Shown piece by piece: positions 32,565-43,467 of a DNA stretch of 64,000 nt (position 1 is its first letter; every line of letters begins with the position of its first letter). Origin of the DNA: Martinezella lusitana. Its GTDB lineage: Bacteria > Pseudomonadota > Alphaproteobacteria > Rhizobiales > Rhizobiaceae. The notes beneath the pieces are model-generated. The model worked only from the letters and a program-made list of their open reading frames with translations. It made no database searches and had not been told where the DNA came from. The stretch covers positions 310,001 to 374,000 of the forward strand of contig NZ_JACHBG010000004.1 in NCBI RefSeq assembly GCF_014207095.1, given 5' to 3'. Both the position numbers and the translations under genes were made by a program.

Positions 32565-33632
32565 TTAATTCTTATAAATGAGCCAACTTTTGGTGAAGTC
32601 CTTCTGCATGCCTTCCTGATAGACGTTGCTGCAGTTGCGACCGGCATTCTTGGCGCAATAAAGCGCGAGGTCCGCCTTGTTGTAAAGCTCGCCGGAATCG
32701 GCCGCTTCCGAAGCCATACAGATGCCAAGCGACAGGGTGATCGGGCCGTAATCGATCTTCGTCCGCGAGTTTTTGAACGGCGTCGATTCCAGCGTGCGGC
32801 GAATGCGCTCGCAAACCGCCACGACATCATCGACAGCGACGCCTTCCATGATCAGCGCGAACTCTTCGCCACCGACACGGGATACGAAGACTTCGCGCCG
32901 GACATTGGCACGGATGATCGAAGCGACCGTCGCAAGAATCTTATCGCCGACCGGATGGCCGTATGTGTCGTTGATCCGCTTGAAATGATCGATATCGGCC
33001 AGTACGAGCGCCGTTGTTTGGCGCGTCAACTGGTTGTCGAAGATGGAGATCAAGCGATCCTCGAATGCGCGGCGATTGGAGAGGCGGGTCAAGGCGTCCG
33101 TATTGGCGATGCGCTTGTATTCGTCCAACTCCTTGCGGACCTGATCCATCTCCTGGCTGCGTTGCGCGACATTCTCAACGGTCTTTTCGCCGTGAGCCAT
33201 CGTATCGCCTGTCGCTGCAGTCAGCATATCGATGGCGCTTCGCAACAGGTCGGTGCTGTTATGGTTCCGAGAACTGATACGTTCGCAGGTTTCGCCGAGA
33301 AGCCTGTTGTAGCTGTCGAGCGTCGACCGTTCCTGTTTCAGCGCGCGCAACACGGCATCCAGCCCGATAGTCAGGCGGGCGTGGGCGTCGTCAAATATGC
33401 GGCCCGCATGGCGAGGGAAATATTTGGCTCCTATATTATCCAGCTCTTCCTGTGTCGCACTGTTGCCAAGGGCAGCGAGTTCGCGGGTCAATGCGGGATT
33501 CGAGCCAATATAAGCTTCGTAGAAAAGTTCGTAATTACGTGGAATCGGCGCGACCCCCATGGATCGCATGGCGTAGGTAATCTGCCCTGCCACGTCGGGA
33601 ATTTGCGCCTTGGGCGCAATCGCCGTACTCAT
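32565..33632 (-). CDS. GGDEF-domain diguanylate cyclase
   Basis: 355 residues. A cytosolic N-terminal helical region (residues about 1-185), without membrane segments, leads into a GGDEF domain with DALTRLSNRRAFE, DIDHFKRINDTYGHPVGDKIL and active site GGEEF near residue 254. The active site is intact, so c-di-GMP synthesis is likely. The position of the RxxD inhibitory site before it reads RREV, so product inhibition through that site is probably lost. It stands alone. Confidence 0.92.
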   Translation of the reverse strand: MSTAIAPKAQIPDVAGQITYAMRSMGVAPIPRNYELFYEAYIGSNPALTRELAALGNSATQEELDNIGAKYFPRHAGRIFDDAHARLTIGLDAVLRALKQERSTLDSYNRLLGETCERISSRNHNSTDLLRSAIDMLTAATGDTMAHGEKTVENVAQRSQEMDQVRKELDEYKRIANTDALTRLSNRRAFEDRLISIFDNQLTRQTTALVLADIDHFKRINDTYGHPVGDKILATVASIIRANVRREVFVSRVGGEEFALIMEGVAVDDVVAVCERIRRTLESTPFKNSRTKIDYGPITLSLGICMASEAADSGELYNKADLALYCAKNAGRNCSNVYQEGMQKDFTKSWLIYKN

Positions 33633-33777
33633 CGGTGAGCTCCGTACATGTATTGGTTAATTCCCATTTTTACTTATGCAGAGATTCTTTGAAAAAATAT
33701 TAAGGAAATGATTGTGAAAAATCCCCACTCACTACCCTTTTATTCAAAATAACTAGAAATGAAACCCGATTTACAGA

Positions 33778-33804
33778 AGAGGACGCCAAAGGCGTCCTCT
33801 TTTT
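33778..33804. terminator. Hairpin terminator downstream of the class I fumarase gene
   Basis: 10-bp stem AGAGGACGCC (33778-33787) / GGCGTCCTCT (33791-33800) with a 3-base loop; TTTTT follows on the forward strand, a weaker TCTTCTGT on the reverse strand. The fumarase reads in reverse and ends at 33833, so this is its probable end. Confidence 0.6.
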
Positions 33805-33832
33805 ATGGCATGATATAGAAGGGTGCTGGTCT

Positions 33833-35440
<1,608 letters not shown>

Positions 35441-35550
35441 GTGGGAAACCTTTCAAGCCGGATGGCGGAGGAAAATGTTTGGAGACGGTCTAAATCCGGC
35501 TTGCGCCAAAAGCAATCGGCTGCAAAGCGCTGCAGGATTTCAATAGACCT

Positions 35551-35573
35551 ATTGTCAACGCCGCATAGACAAT
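35551..35573. promoter_or_regulatory. Inverted repeat before the class I fumarase gene
   Basis: ATTGTC (35551-35556) faces GACAAT (35568-35573) across 11 bases, about 110 bases before the fumarase start. The size fits a LysR-type or other dimer site. The half-site is the same hexamer as in the ssu boxes but in opposite orientation. No regulator can be assigned. Confidence 0.3.
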
Positions 35574-35678
35574 CGGTATCGAAACCAACGGCTTTAAAGG
35601 ACGATCAACAAGGAGCACATTTCAGTTAAACGAGGCAGGGCAAAGGTTGCCTAGGCCGCGGTGCACGGGATACAGATC

Positions 35679-35915
35679 ATGGATATCTCCCATAATCATC
35701 ACCATCATATTTCACCAGTCGCGGTGATCGCGCTTCTGGCGGGAGCCGGCCTGTTCGGCCTCATGCAGGGAGGCTATCTGAAGGGCGCCTTTCACAAGGA
35801 AATCCTGGCGAGGATCGATCCCGCTACCGTTCTGACTGCCGCCGATACTATCCAGGAGCAGAGAAGGGCCACGACGCCGCCGAAAGACGTGCCAGTCATG
35901 GTAGACCTCCGTTAA
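35679..35915 (+). CDS. Small His-rich single-pass membrane protein, function unknown
   Basis: 78 residues: MDISHNHHHHISP, then one hydrophobic helix VAVIALLAGAGLFGLMQGGYL (residues about 14-34), and a soluble tail with PATVLTAADTIQEQRR. Codons are mostly G/C at the third position, as in neighbouring genes, which supports real coding. It lies between the two fumarase genes on the opposite strand. The His cluster at the N terminus could bind a metal. I do not recognise the family. A hairpin that ends fumC lies just after it. Confidence 0.55.
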   Translation: MDISHNHHHHISPVAVIALLAGAGLFGLMQGGYLKGAFHKEILARIDPATVLTAADTIQEQRRATTPPKDVPVMVDLR

Positions 35916-35923
35916 GACAGAAA

Positions 35924-35959
35924 GAGCAGGCATGCCGGACCTATCGCGGATGCCTGCTC
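35924..35959. terminator. Terminator hairpin between fumC and the small His-rich gene
   Basis: Perfect 10-bp stem GAGCAGGCAT (35924-35933) / ATGCCTGCTC (35950-35959), 16-base loop. On the reverse strand it follows the fumC stop by 13 bases and is followed by TTTCTGTC. Confidence 0.65.
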
Positions 35960-35972
35960 ACAATTTCCTATC

Positions 35973-37364
35973 TTACTTCGGGCCGATCATCGTTTCCGGG
36001 CGGACGATGGCATCATATTCTTCCGAAGACACCAATCCGCTTGCCAGCGCTTCTTCCTTCAGCGTCGTACCGTTCTTATGGGCTGTCTTGGCGATCTTGG
36101 CGGCATTGTCGTAGCCGATCTTCGGCGCTAGTGCCGTCACCAGCATGAGAGAGCGCTCGAGACCGGCCTTGATGTTGTCTTCGCGCGCCTCGATGCCAAC
36201 AACGCAGTGGTCGGTGAAGGAGATTGCGGCGTCGCCGAGCAGCTGCACCGATTGCAGGAAGTTATAGGCCATCATCGGATTGTAGACATTGAGCTCGAAA
36301 TGGCCCTGGCTGCCGGCGAAGGTGAGCGCAGCATTGTTGCCGAAGACCTGAATGCAGACTTGCGTCAGGGCTTCGCACTGGGTCGGATTGACCTTGCCTG
36401 GCATGATCGAAGAGCCAGGCTCGTTTTCCGGCAGAGCCAGTTCGCCGAGGCCGGAGCGCGGGCCGGAGCCGAGCAGGCGGATATCATTGGCGATCTTGAA
36501 GAGAGCTGCCGCGGCGGCATTGATGGCGCCGTGGCTGAAGACCATGGAATCATGCGCGGCCAAGGCTTCGAACTTGTTCGGAGCTGTGACGAAGGGCAGG
36601 CCTGTGATCTCCGCGATCTCGCCTGCGACCTTTTCGGCAAATCCGATTGGCGCGTTGAGTCCGGTTCCGACCGCGGTGCCGCCCTGAGCGAGTTCGCAAA
36701 GGCCCGGCAATGTCAGTTCGATGCGCTTGATCGAGGAGGCGACCTGCGCGGCGTAGCCAGAAAACTCCTGACCGAGCGTCAGCGGGGTGGCATCCTGCGT
36801 ATGGGTGCGGCCGATCTTGATGATGTGGGCGAAGTCGGCAACTTTCTTTTCCAGGGCTGCATGCAGATGACGCAGAGCCGGCAGGAGATGGTGGACGATC
36901 TGCTCGGCGCAGGCGATGTGCATGGCCGTCGGATAGGTGTCGTTCGACGACTGGCTCATGTTGACGTGATCGTTCGGATGCACCGGCTTCTTCGAGCCCA
37001 TGACGCCACCCAGCATTTCGATCGCGCGGTTCGAGATCACCTCATTGGCGTTCATGTTCGACTGCGTACCCGAGCCCGTCTGCCAGACGACCAGCGGGAA
37101 ATGGTCGTTCAGCTTGCCGTCTATGACTTCCTGTGCCGCGGCGATGATGGTCTTGCCGAGCGCAGGATCGAGCTGGCCGAGCTCCATGTTGGCGCGGGCG
37201 GCCGCTTGCTTGACGATGCCGAGGGCGCGGATGACCGATAGCGGCTGCTTTTCCCAGCCAATCTTGAAGTTGCCGAGCGAGCGCTGCGCCTGTGCGCCCC
37301 AGTAGCGGTTGCTGGCAACTTCGATCGGGCCAAATGTATCGGTTTCGGTGCGGGTGGAAGTCAT
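35973..37364 (-). CDS. fumC: Class II fumarate hydratase
   Basis: 463-residue homotetrameric, iron-independent fumarase. The family begins [22 protein letters not shown] and carries the signature [13 protein letters not shown] (near residue 315), plus [19 protein letters not shown] and [17 protein letters not shown]. All active-site segments are intact. It gives the cell an oxygen-stable alternative to the Fe-S enzyme encoded next door. Confidence 0.96.
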   Translation of the reverse strand: MTSTRTETDTFGPIEVASNRYWGAQAQRSLGNFKIGWEKQPLSVIRALGIVKQAAARANMELGQLDPALGKTIIAAAQEVIDGKLNDHFPLVVWQTGSGTQSNMNANEVISNRAIEMLGGVMGSKKPVHPNDHVNMSQSSNDTYPTAMHIACAEQIVHHLLPALRHLHAALEKKVADFAHIIKIGRTHTQDATPLTLGQEFSGYAAQVASSIKRIELTLPGLCELAQGGTAVGTGLNAPIGFAEKVAGEIAEITGLPFVTAPNKFEALAAHDSMVFSHGAINAAAAALFKIANDIRLLGSGPRSGLGELALPENEPGSSIMPGKVNPTQCEALTQVCIQVFGNNAALTFAGSQGHFELNVYNPMMAYNFLQSVQLLGDAAISFTDHCVVGIEAREDNIKAGLERSLMLVTALAPKIGYDNAAKIAKTAHKNGTTLKEEALASGLVSSEEYDAIVRPETMIGPK

Positions 37365-37773
37365 GTTCCTGATCCTGCTTTCTATGGAAATAGATAGCAG
37401 CCATATAGGCCCGAACGGCGCTCATGAAAACACCAAAGCGCGATTATATGATCGTAGAAATCATGTTTTAGGCAGGCTGCGCCGAGCGTGCCCTTTTTGA
37501 CACGCCGCTGATATATTCGTGAAAGCGAATTTTTCGCCTTCGCAAAAACTTTAGCCAATCTCAATAAAAGATTAACCAATAATTTCATAATTTTGCGTGA
37601 ATAGAATCGTCGAAAGCGCCTCGGATTCGTAACGTGAAGTTGAGGCATTGAACAAAAGGCGGGGTCTCGCTGTTTTTATAGTAGTGGGTATACGGTGTTT
37701 ACGACATCGCGACCGCATTGAAGCAGCACCGTCTGGCTCGAAGTTACCGCACGATACAGGGACTGATTAGAGA
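37365..37773. other. AT-rich intergenic region before the L,D-transpeptidase gene
   Basis: About 410 bases between divergent fumC and the transpeptidase gene, with AT-rich stretches near 37545-37600. A TTAACC at 37572-37577 matches a CtrA half-site, but the paired half is poor. A weak reverse-strand frame here (37382-37648) looks non-coding. Promoters for both genes are expected; no RNA gene recognised. Confidence 0.45.
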
Positions 37774-39675
37774 ATGAAACTTGCAGCAAAAGCCACAGCA
37801 TCCGTCCTGACACTTTCCTGTTGCCTCTCCTCCATCGGCGCGACATCCGCAAGCGCGATGACGCTCATGGATTTCATCCGTGGCGGCCAGGGACGCCAGC
37901 AGAGCACGCAGGTATCGGCTCCCGTTCCAGCGAACCCGGCGCAGACGATGCTGAACCCGAACCAGCCGCCTTCGGTCAAGCAGCCGTTGCCGACCGTCAG
38001 TGCGCCGAAATATTATACCTACAAGGCCGACTCGATGCGTCTCGTGTCGACGGCGCATTTTGCCGACCCAGTTGTCACCGGCGCGGTTGCCGATGCGTCA
38101 CCGACCCCCGTTGCCGTCGATACGGAGGCCTCGCAGCGCCGTTATCTGGCGAATGCGCGCGTCATGGCGACCAACGATGTCGCAAAGGCGATCGAAACCT
38201 ATTATGCCGATCAGAGCAAGCCGCTGATCTGGGTCACCGATCATGCCGTCGGCGAAAAGGCGAAGGCTGCCATCGCAGTTCTTTCCGATGCGGCTTCGGT
38301 CGGCCTTGATCCGGCTGACTATGCCGTGACCTTGCCGGGAGCCGAAGCGGCGGAAGCCGATCCGGTCCTGCGTGATCGCGCCCTCATGCAGTTTGAACTG
38401 GCCCTGTCCAGCAAGGTGCTGATGTATGTCCAGGACACGGTCCGCGGCCGCGTCGATCCAAACAAGCTGTCCGGCTATCATGATTTCAAGCGCAAGGACG
38501 TCAACCTGACGGCCATGCTCGACGTGCTTCGCGCAAGCCCGGATGTTGCCTCTTATCTCAACAGCCGCAATCCTTCCAATCAGCAGTTCATTCAGTTGAA
38601 GGCCGAGCTTGCCAAGCTGCGGGCGGAATCCGGTGCCGATGGCAATCATGTTTCGATTTCGCTGAGCGGAACCCTGAAGCCGGGCGGCAGCTCGCCGGAA
38701 ATGGCCAATATCGTCAAGGCGATCCAGAATCGCGGCTCCGAGGCTTTGAAGACGGCGCATGCCGATCTTTTCTCCGCCTATCTGGGCACGCCGGACTATA
38801 CGCCTGAGCTCGTATCCCTGGTCGAAGATTTCCAGCGGGAGCGGGGGCTGACGGCTGATGGCGTCATCGGCCCGTCTTCCGTTCGCGCCATGGTCGGCGA
38901 GAACAATGACGCGAAGATCCAGAAGCTGGTCATCGCGATGGAACAGCTGCGCTGGCTGCCGCCGGAACTCGGCCCGCGCTATGTCTTCATCAATCAGCCG
39001 GCCTTCATGGTCTATTACTACAACAACAACCAGGAACAGCTGTCGATGCGCGTCGTCGTCGGCAGCAAGCAGCACCAGACCTTCTTCTTCGAAAATCAGG
39101 TGCAGACGGTTGAGTTCAACCCGTTCTGGGGCGTTCCGCAGTCTATCATCATCAACGAGATGCTGCCGAAGCTGCGTGCCGACCCGAATTACCTCGACCG
39201 TATGGGCTATCAGGTCGAAGTCAGCGGCCGTGCCGTCGCCTCATCCAGCGTCGACTGGAACGCTTCGACCAAGAATATCTCGGTCCGTCAGCCGCCGAGC
39301 AGCGATAACGCGCTCGGCGAGCTGAAGATCCTCTTCCCGAATTCGCATGCGATCTACATGCACGACACGCCGCAGAAGAGCTTCTTCAAGAAGGACATGC
39401 GCGCGCTCAGCCATGGCTGCGTACGTCTTGCCGATCCGCGCGCAATGGCTGCTGCCGTGCTGAACACGACGCCTGAAGACGTGGCTAAGCAGATCGCGGC
39501 CGGGCAGAACAAAGCCGTGGCCGTACCGCAGAAGTTCCCGATCTATATCGCCTACTTCACGGCGTGGCCGAACAAGGACGGCGTCGTCCAGTACTTCAAC
39601 GACGTCTATGATCGCGATGCGGCCACCCAGAAGGCACTCGATGCAACTTCAAAGGCACGCAGCGCCCAGATCTGA
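37774..39675 (+). CDS. L,D-transpeptidase (YcbB/LdtD-like)
   Basis: 633 residues. A signal peptide (MKLAAKATASVLTLSCCLSSIGATSASA) precedes a low-complexity lead, a YcbB-type scaffold domain (residues about 130-300), a peptidoglycan-binding type 1 domain (LVSLVEDFQRERGLTADGVIG, near residue 352) and a YkuD catalytic domain with SHGCVRLADP and nucleophile Cys549. It forms 3-3 peptide cross-links, or attaches proteins, in the periplasm. Rhizobiales use many such enzymes in polar growth. A terminator follows. Confidence 0.92.
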   Translation: MKLAAKATASVLTLSCCLSSIGATSASAMTLMDFIRGGQGRQQSTQVSAPVPANPAQTMLNPNQPPSVKQPLPTVSAPKYYTYKADSMRLVSTAHFADPVVTGAVADASPTPVAVDTEASQRRYLANARVMATNDVAKAIETYYADQSKPLIWVTDHAVGEKAKAAIAVLSDAASVGLDPADYAVTLPGAEAAEADPVLRDRALMQFELALSSKVLMYVQDTVRGRVDPNKLSGYHDFKRKDVNLTAMLDVLRASPDVASYLNSRNPSNQQFIQLKAELAKLRAESGADGNHVSISLSGTLKPGGSSPEMANIVKAIQNRGSEALKTAHADLFSAYLGTPDYTPELVSLVEDFQRERGLTADGVIGPSSVRAMVGENNDAKIQKLVIAMEQLRWLPPELGPRYVFINQPAFMVYYYNNNQEQLSMRVVVGSKQHQTFFFENQVQTVEFNPFWGVPQSIIINEMLPKLRADPNYLDRMGYQVEVSGRAVASSSVDWNASTKNISVRQPPSSDNALGELKILFPNSHAIYMHDTPQKSFFKKDMRALSHGCVRLADPRAMAAAVLNTTPEDVAKQIAAGQNKAVAVPQKFPIYIAYFTAWPNKDGVVQYFNDVYDRDAATQKALDATSKARSAQI

Positions 39676-39697
39676 GTTTGCTGGGATATTGATAAGC

Positions 39698-39725
39698 AAA
39701 AGGGCGGCCAGTTGACCGCCCTTTT
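39698..39725 (+). terminator. Rho-independent terminator of the L,D-transpeptidase gene
   Basis: Stem AAAAGGGCGG (39698-39707) / CCGCCCTTTT (39716-39725) with an 8-base loop and a T run. It lies between convergent genes and may serve both. Confidence 0.8.
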
Positions 39726-39777
39726 TCCATTTAACAGAACTGTCCTGAGCTAGCTTTCAGGCGTCTCTTCAATCGCG

Positions 39778-40947
39778 TTATTTTTTTGTTTCTATGCGCC
39801 ATTCGCGGTTACCAAAGATCACATCGAAACGTGACAGGAACGATCGGCCGAGCAGGCCATCAATCTCATTGCCGAGGGCTGCATCATTATCCAGCACGAC
39901 GGCGGCGATGTCGCTGGCTTCCACTCGCCCGACCCTTACCGTCGTGGCATTCGTATGGGTGGCCTGTGAAAGCCCGTTAGCCGTCTGAAGCGAGATCTCA
40001 TTATTCCCGTCGATCGGCAGTTTTGCGCGGGCGGCAAAGGCTTTGCTCACAGCCACGAAGCTCGCGCCGGTGTCCACAATGAACGTGCCTTCGGTGCCGT
40101 TGACCGAGACTTTGGCCAGGATCACGTTGTTGCCTTGCGTCGGAAAGCGATCGCTACCGGTGGTGTAGGTTGAAGCACATTTTCCCATGGTCTCGTAGAG
40201 CTTGATGATTCCGCGGACGACCGCTGTGTCGTTGCGGTTGGGATTGGTGGAGACCCAAAGCTGAAGCGGTCCGATCGCCTCGCAATAGGCGCCAAGCTCA
40301 CGATAGCTGGTAGAGATTCCCTCGAATACCGTGCCGTTCAGTATCGCGATATTGTCGGTCAGGCCGATGACCGAATAGTAATCGTCGATGGCGTCGCGAT
40401 ATTTCTTGGCATTTTGGCGAATTCGCGCCCGTTGAAAATAGAAGCTGGGCATGCCCGGCGACATCGCTATCACGTCGTTCGAGACCTTCAGCGCTTCATC
40501 GTAGTCGCTGAGATTGTCGAGAATTTCGGCGGCGGCGCTCAGAGCAACATTGGAAGGCTTGCACTTGTTGGAAAAGGCGATCAGGACCTTGGCGGCTTCA
40601 CGGTTGTAGCCTTGGGCCTGCAGCTCGTTTGCGAATTTGTAGGCTGCATTCCAATCGCAATGCTCACGGCGCAGCATATCGAGATAGGTTGCCATAGCCG
40701 TTCTGCCGGCAACGATGTTCGGCAGTGGGGCGATGTCGAAATGCTGGTAGACCGCAGTCAGAGCCGGATCGGAAGCGGTGCCGGTTTCTGTTTCGACATA
40801 GCCGATAACGCGGTCACCGTAGAGGTAGAACCAGATAGCGGCACACAGTACCGCGAAAATGAAGAGTGTCCGGACTATGGGGGCAAGCCAGCCTCTGCGG
40901 TTTGGCAATCTACCGCCGTTGCGGTCTTCCGGATCTGCAACGAGCAA
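39778..40947 (-). CDS. TPR-fused membrane-anchored retropepsin-like aspartic protease
   Basis: 389 residues. One N-terminal helix (about residues 23-42), then a TPR/Sel1-like helical region (about 95-255), then a clan AA aspartic protease domain with catalytic FIVDTGASFVAVS (Asp292) and a late DGLLGRSFLSRFDVIF. A single-domain retropepsin should be active as a dimer. No ATG fits; the TTG at 40947 follows GGGGGAG by seven bases and gives the full anchor. This is the second such protease in the window. Confidence 0.83.
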   Translation of the reverse strand: MLVADPEDRNGGRLPNRRGWLAPIVRTLFIFAVLCAAIWFYLYGDRVIGYVETETGTASDPALTAVYQHFDIAPLPNIVAGRTAMATYLDMLRREHCDWNAAYKFANELQAQGYNREAAKVLIAFSNKCKPSNVALSAAAEILDNLSDYDEALKVSNDVIAMSPGMPSFYFQRARIRQNAKKYRDAIDDYYSVIGLTDNIAILNGTVFEGISTSYRELGAYCEAIGPLQLWVSTNPNRNDTAVVRGIIKLYETMGKCASTYTTGSDRFPTQGNNVILAKVSVNGTEGTFIVDTGASFVAVSKAFAARAKLPIDGNNEISLQTANGLSQATHTNATTVRVGRVEASDIAAVVLDNDAALGNEIDGLLGRSFLSRFDVIFGNREWRIETKK

Positions 40948-41119
40948 GCGACGACTCCCCCAATCGAGCTACCTTACTGGTTTGCAGCAGCTCGCGAGAG
41001 CACGTTCACTCGGCGGTCTCGGTGCGCAGCAAAGCGTCGACAAGTTGTGACGGAAGCGCGTGAATCGCGCAAGGCCCGCTACAACCTCGCTCTTTGAACC
41101 AACAGGGATTTTGGGCGGC

Positions 41120-41794
41120 TTAGGCTGCGAGGAGCCCCTCGACCAACTCCGGTGTCAGTTCGTCGTAGTGATAGATAATCCGCGTGGGGCCGAGGGTTTC
41201 GATGCCGACGTCGGAATAGCCGAAGGGGACGGCGATCGAAGGCACGCCGGCATTGCGCGCGACGAGGATGTCGTTGATGCTGTCACCGATCATGACGGTT
41301 TGGGCGATATCGCCGCCGGCGCGCTCGACGGTGCCGATCAGGTGCTCGGCATTCGGCTTGCGCACGGCGAAAGTGTCGCCGCCGGTGATGGCTTCGAAAT
41401 AATGGGTCAGGCCCAGGCGGTCCAGCAGCGTGCGCGCAAGCGATTCCATCTTGTTAGTGCAGACGGCCAGCTTGTAGCCGTTGCTCTTCAGCATGGTCAG
41501 TGCCGCGACCAACCCCGGATAGGGTTGCGTGGCCCCCGGCATCGCTTCGGAATAATGCGTTATGAAGCGCTGCAGCAGGGCCGGCAACTCCTCGGACGTC
41601 AGCGTATAGCCGTGCAGCTTGCAGGCCCGCTCGATCATCACCTGTGCGCCGCTGCCGACGAGATGCGTAACGTCGTCATAGCTGACCGGGGGGAGCTTGA
41701 GAGCGGCGATGGTATGATTGAGGCTGACGATGAGATCTGCGTGCGTGTCCAGCAGCGTGCCATCGAGATCGAATACGATGAGAGGAGATGTCAC
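41120..41794 (-). CDS. gph: Phosphoglycolate phosphatase
   Basis: 224-residue HAD-family hydrolase. Motif I is FDLDGTLLDT at the N terminus, motif II the VCTNK segment near residue 111, the Lys in RKPNAEHL and motif IV MIGDSINDI near residue 168. The sequence and length fit Gph, which removes 2-phosphoglycolate formed by DNA repair or oxygenase side reactions. Other small phosphates remain possible. It is divergent from rpiA. Confidence 0.88.
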   Translation of the reverse strand: MTSPLIVFDLDGTLLDTHADLIVSLNHTIAALKLPPVSYDDVTHLVGSGAQVMIERACKLHGYTLTSEELPALLQRFITHYSEAMPGATQPYPGLVAALTMLKSNGYKLAVCTNKMESLARTLLDRLGLTHYFEAITGGDTFAVRKPNAEHLIGTVERAGGDIAQTVMIGDSINDILVARNAGVPSIAVPFGYSDVGIETLGPTRIIYHYDELTPELVEGLLAA

Positions 41795-41991
41795 GGAGAA
41801 TAGGCCTTTGCGTCGGAAGAAATAGTGCGTCTTTCGGAGTTAAAAGATCGGGCGGGCAATTGCAACCGAAGGGCCGGAAAGCCTCGGCAAAGAGGTGCTG
41901 GGAATTCTATGTTGTACCGTTATTTTGGCTTTCGTTTGGCCGGAGAGCCGTGTAAACAGCAGACCAACGTAACAATGGGAGCAGGTGGCGC

Positions 41992-42693
41992 ATGGACGCC
42001 CGCCAGATGAAGATTGAGGCTGCAAGAGCCGCACTCGCCTATGTCGAGAGCGGCATGCGGCTAGGGATCGGCACAGGCAGCACGGCGGAGGAATTCGTTC
42101 GGTTGCTCGCTGAAAAGGTTGCAGCCGGCCTGACTATCGAAGGCGTTCCGACTTCGGAGCGCACGGCAAAGCTCTGCAACGAGCTTGGCGTCCCCTTGAA
42201 GTCGCTGGACGAGCTTCCGGAGCTCGATCTCACCATTGACGGTGCAGACGAGTTCGATGGCGCCCTGACGCTGGTCAAGGGTGGCGGTGGGGCTCTGTTG
42301 CGCGAAAAGATCGTTGCCGCATCCTCGGCCCGCATGATCGTCATCGCCGACGAAAGCAAGGTCGTCGAGATGCTGGGCGCGTTTCCGCTGCCAATCGAAG
42401 TCAATCCCTTCGGCCTGGTTTCCACCCGCATTCTGATCGAGAAGGTCGCCTCGCAGCTCGGCCTGTCGGGAGCGCTCAATCTGCGCCGCTCGGGCGACGA
42501 GACCTTTGTTACCGATGGCGGGCATTTTATTATTGATGCATCTTTCGGCCGCATTCCTGATGCAGAGGCGCTGTCGATTGGGCTCAACTCGATTCCCGGT
42601 GTTGTCGAACACGGGCTCTTCATCAATATGGCGACATTAGCGATCATTGCCGGCCCTGCCGGTGCGCGCACGTTGCGGGCGAACAATACATAG
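41992..42693 (+). CDS. rpiA: Ribose-5-phosphate isomerase A
   Basis: 233 residues. Interconverts ribulose-5-phosphate and ribose-5-phosphate in the pentose phosphate pathway. Visible: [12 protein letters not shown] near residue 26, TIDGADEFD near residue 82, [14 protein letters not shown] near 95 and GVVEHGLF near 204. The catalytic Asp, Glu and Lys sites are present. The next gene (DUF2059) starts 13 bases after its stop and is probably co-transcribed. Confidence 0.95.
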   Translation: MDARQMKIEAARAALAYVESGMRLGIGTGSTAEEFVRLLAEKVAAGLTIEGVPTSERTAKLCNELGVPLKSLDELPELDLTIDGADEFDGALTLVKGGGGALLREKIVAASSARMIVIADESKVVEMLGAFPLPIEVNPFGLVSTRILIEKVASQLGLSGALNLRRSGDETFVTDGGHFIIDASFGRIPDAEALSIGLNSIPGVVEHGLFINMATLAIIAGPAGARTLRANNT

Positions 42694-42706
42694 GAGCACT
42701 CATCTC

Positions 42707-43282
42707 ATGATCAAACTAGCGGGTCTTGGCCGTTTTGCCGCTGCAACCATTCTTCTCTCGGGCATCGCTTTCGGTTCTGCGAGCGCGCAGGAAGTTTCCG
42801 AGGACCAGATCAAGGCTGCGCGTGCTGCGATCAATGCGCTTGGCATCACCAACCAGTTCGACAATATCCTCCCGAATCTGGCTGAGCAGCTGAAGAGCAC
42901 GATGATCCAGGCTAACCCGAATTTCGGCGATGCGATCAATTCAACCGTCGACGCTACGGCGCTGGCGCTTGCACCGCGTCGTGCGGATCTCGAGCGCGAA
43001 GCCGCCGTGACCTACGCCAAGGCGTTTTCGGCCGAAGAGCTGAAGGCAATTGCCGATTTCTACGGTTCGGCGGCCGGCAAGAAGCTTCTGAAGGACGGCC
43101 CGCTGGCAACCCGCGAACTGTATAAAGCTGCCGACATCTGGAGCCAGGGCGTTTCGCGCGACCTCGCCAAGCAGAGCAACGATGCGCTGCAGAAGGTCGT
43201 CAAGCAGCCGGTTATCGCGCCGGATGCCGGCGCTGCAGCGCAACCGACAGGTGCTGCGACGCAACCGGCAGCAAAGAAGTAA
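42707..43282 (+). CDS. DUF2059 periplasmic protein
   Basis: 191 residues. A signal peptide ends near ASAQ (residues 25-28). The DUF2059 pattern follows: ALGITNQFDNILPNLAEQLKSTMIQANP and YAKAFSAEELKAIADFYGSAAGKKLL. The C terminus is Ala/Gln/Pro-rich. Family function unknown; it is regularly found beside rpiA and gor in rhizobia. The ATG at 42707 follows AGGAG. A terminator comes about 80 bases downstream. Confidence 0.87.
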   Translation: MIKLAGLGRFAAATILLSGIAFGSASAQEVSEDQIKAARAAINALGITNQFDNILPNLAEQLKSTMIQANPNFGDAINSTVDATALALAPRRADLEREAAVTYAKAFSAEELKAIADFYGSAAGKKLLKDGPLATRELYKAADIWSQGVSRDLAKQSNDALQKVVKQPVIAPDAGAAAQPTGAATQPAAKK

Positions 43283-43359
43283 TATTTAGCAATTCGTTGG
43301 TACTGTCGTGCTTGAGGCGAGTTTCACGTTTTAAGCGCACAGCTAGCAGCCACAGATTC

Positions 43360-43385
43360 AAAGCCCGGACGACATTCCGGGCTTT
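43360..43385 (+). terminator. Rho-independent terminator of rpiA-DUF2059
   Basis: Stem AAAGCCCGGA (43360-43369) / TCCGGGCTTT (43376-43385), 6-base loop, then TCTTTTT. Confidence 0.85.
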
Positions 43386-43467
43386 TCTTTTTGCATCTCG
43401 GCTTCCTATATGAATGCCGACCCCCAATGCGCGCGTCGCGCTCGTTTCATTTCCAAAGGAGCCGTTC

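Noticed and set aside
37382..37648. Reverse-strand frame of 88 residues before the transpeptidase gene
   Set aside because: AT-rich, no codon bias like neighbouring genes and no ribosome-binding site.
40948..41119. tRNA or small RNA between the TPR retropepsin and gph
   Set aside because: I found no T-arm GTTCGANTC pattern or cloverleaf; the spacer looks like an ordinary leader region.
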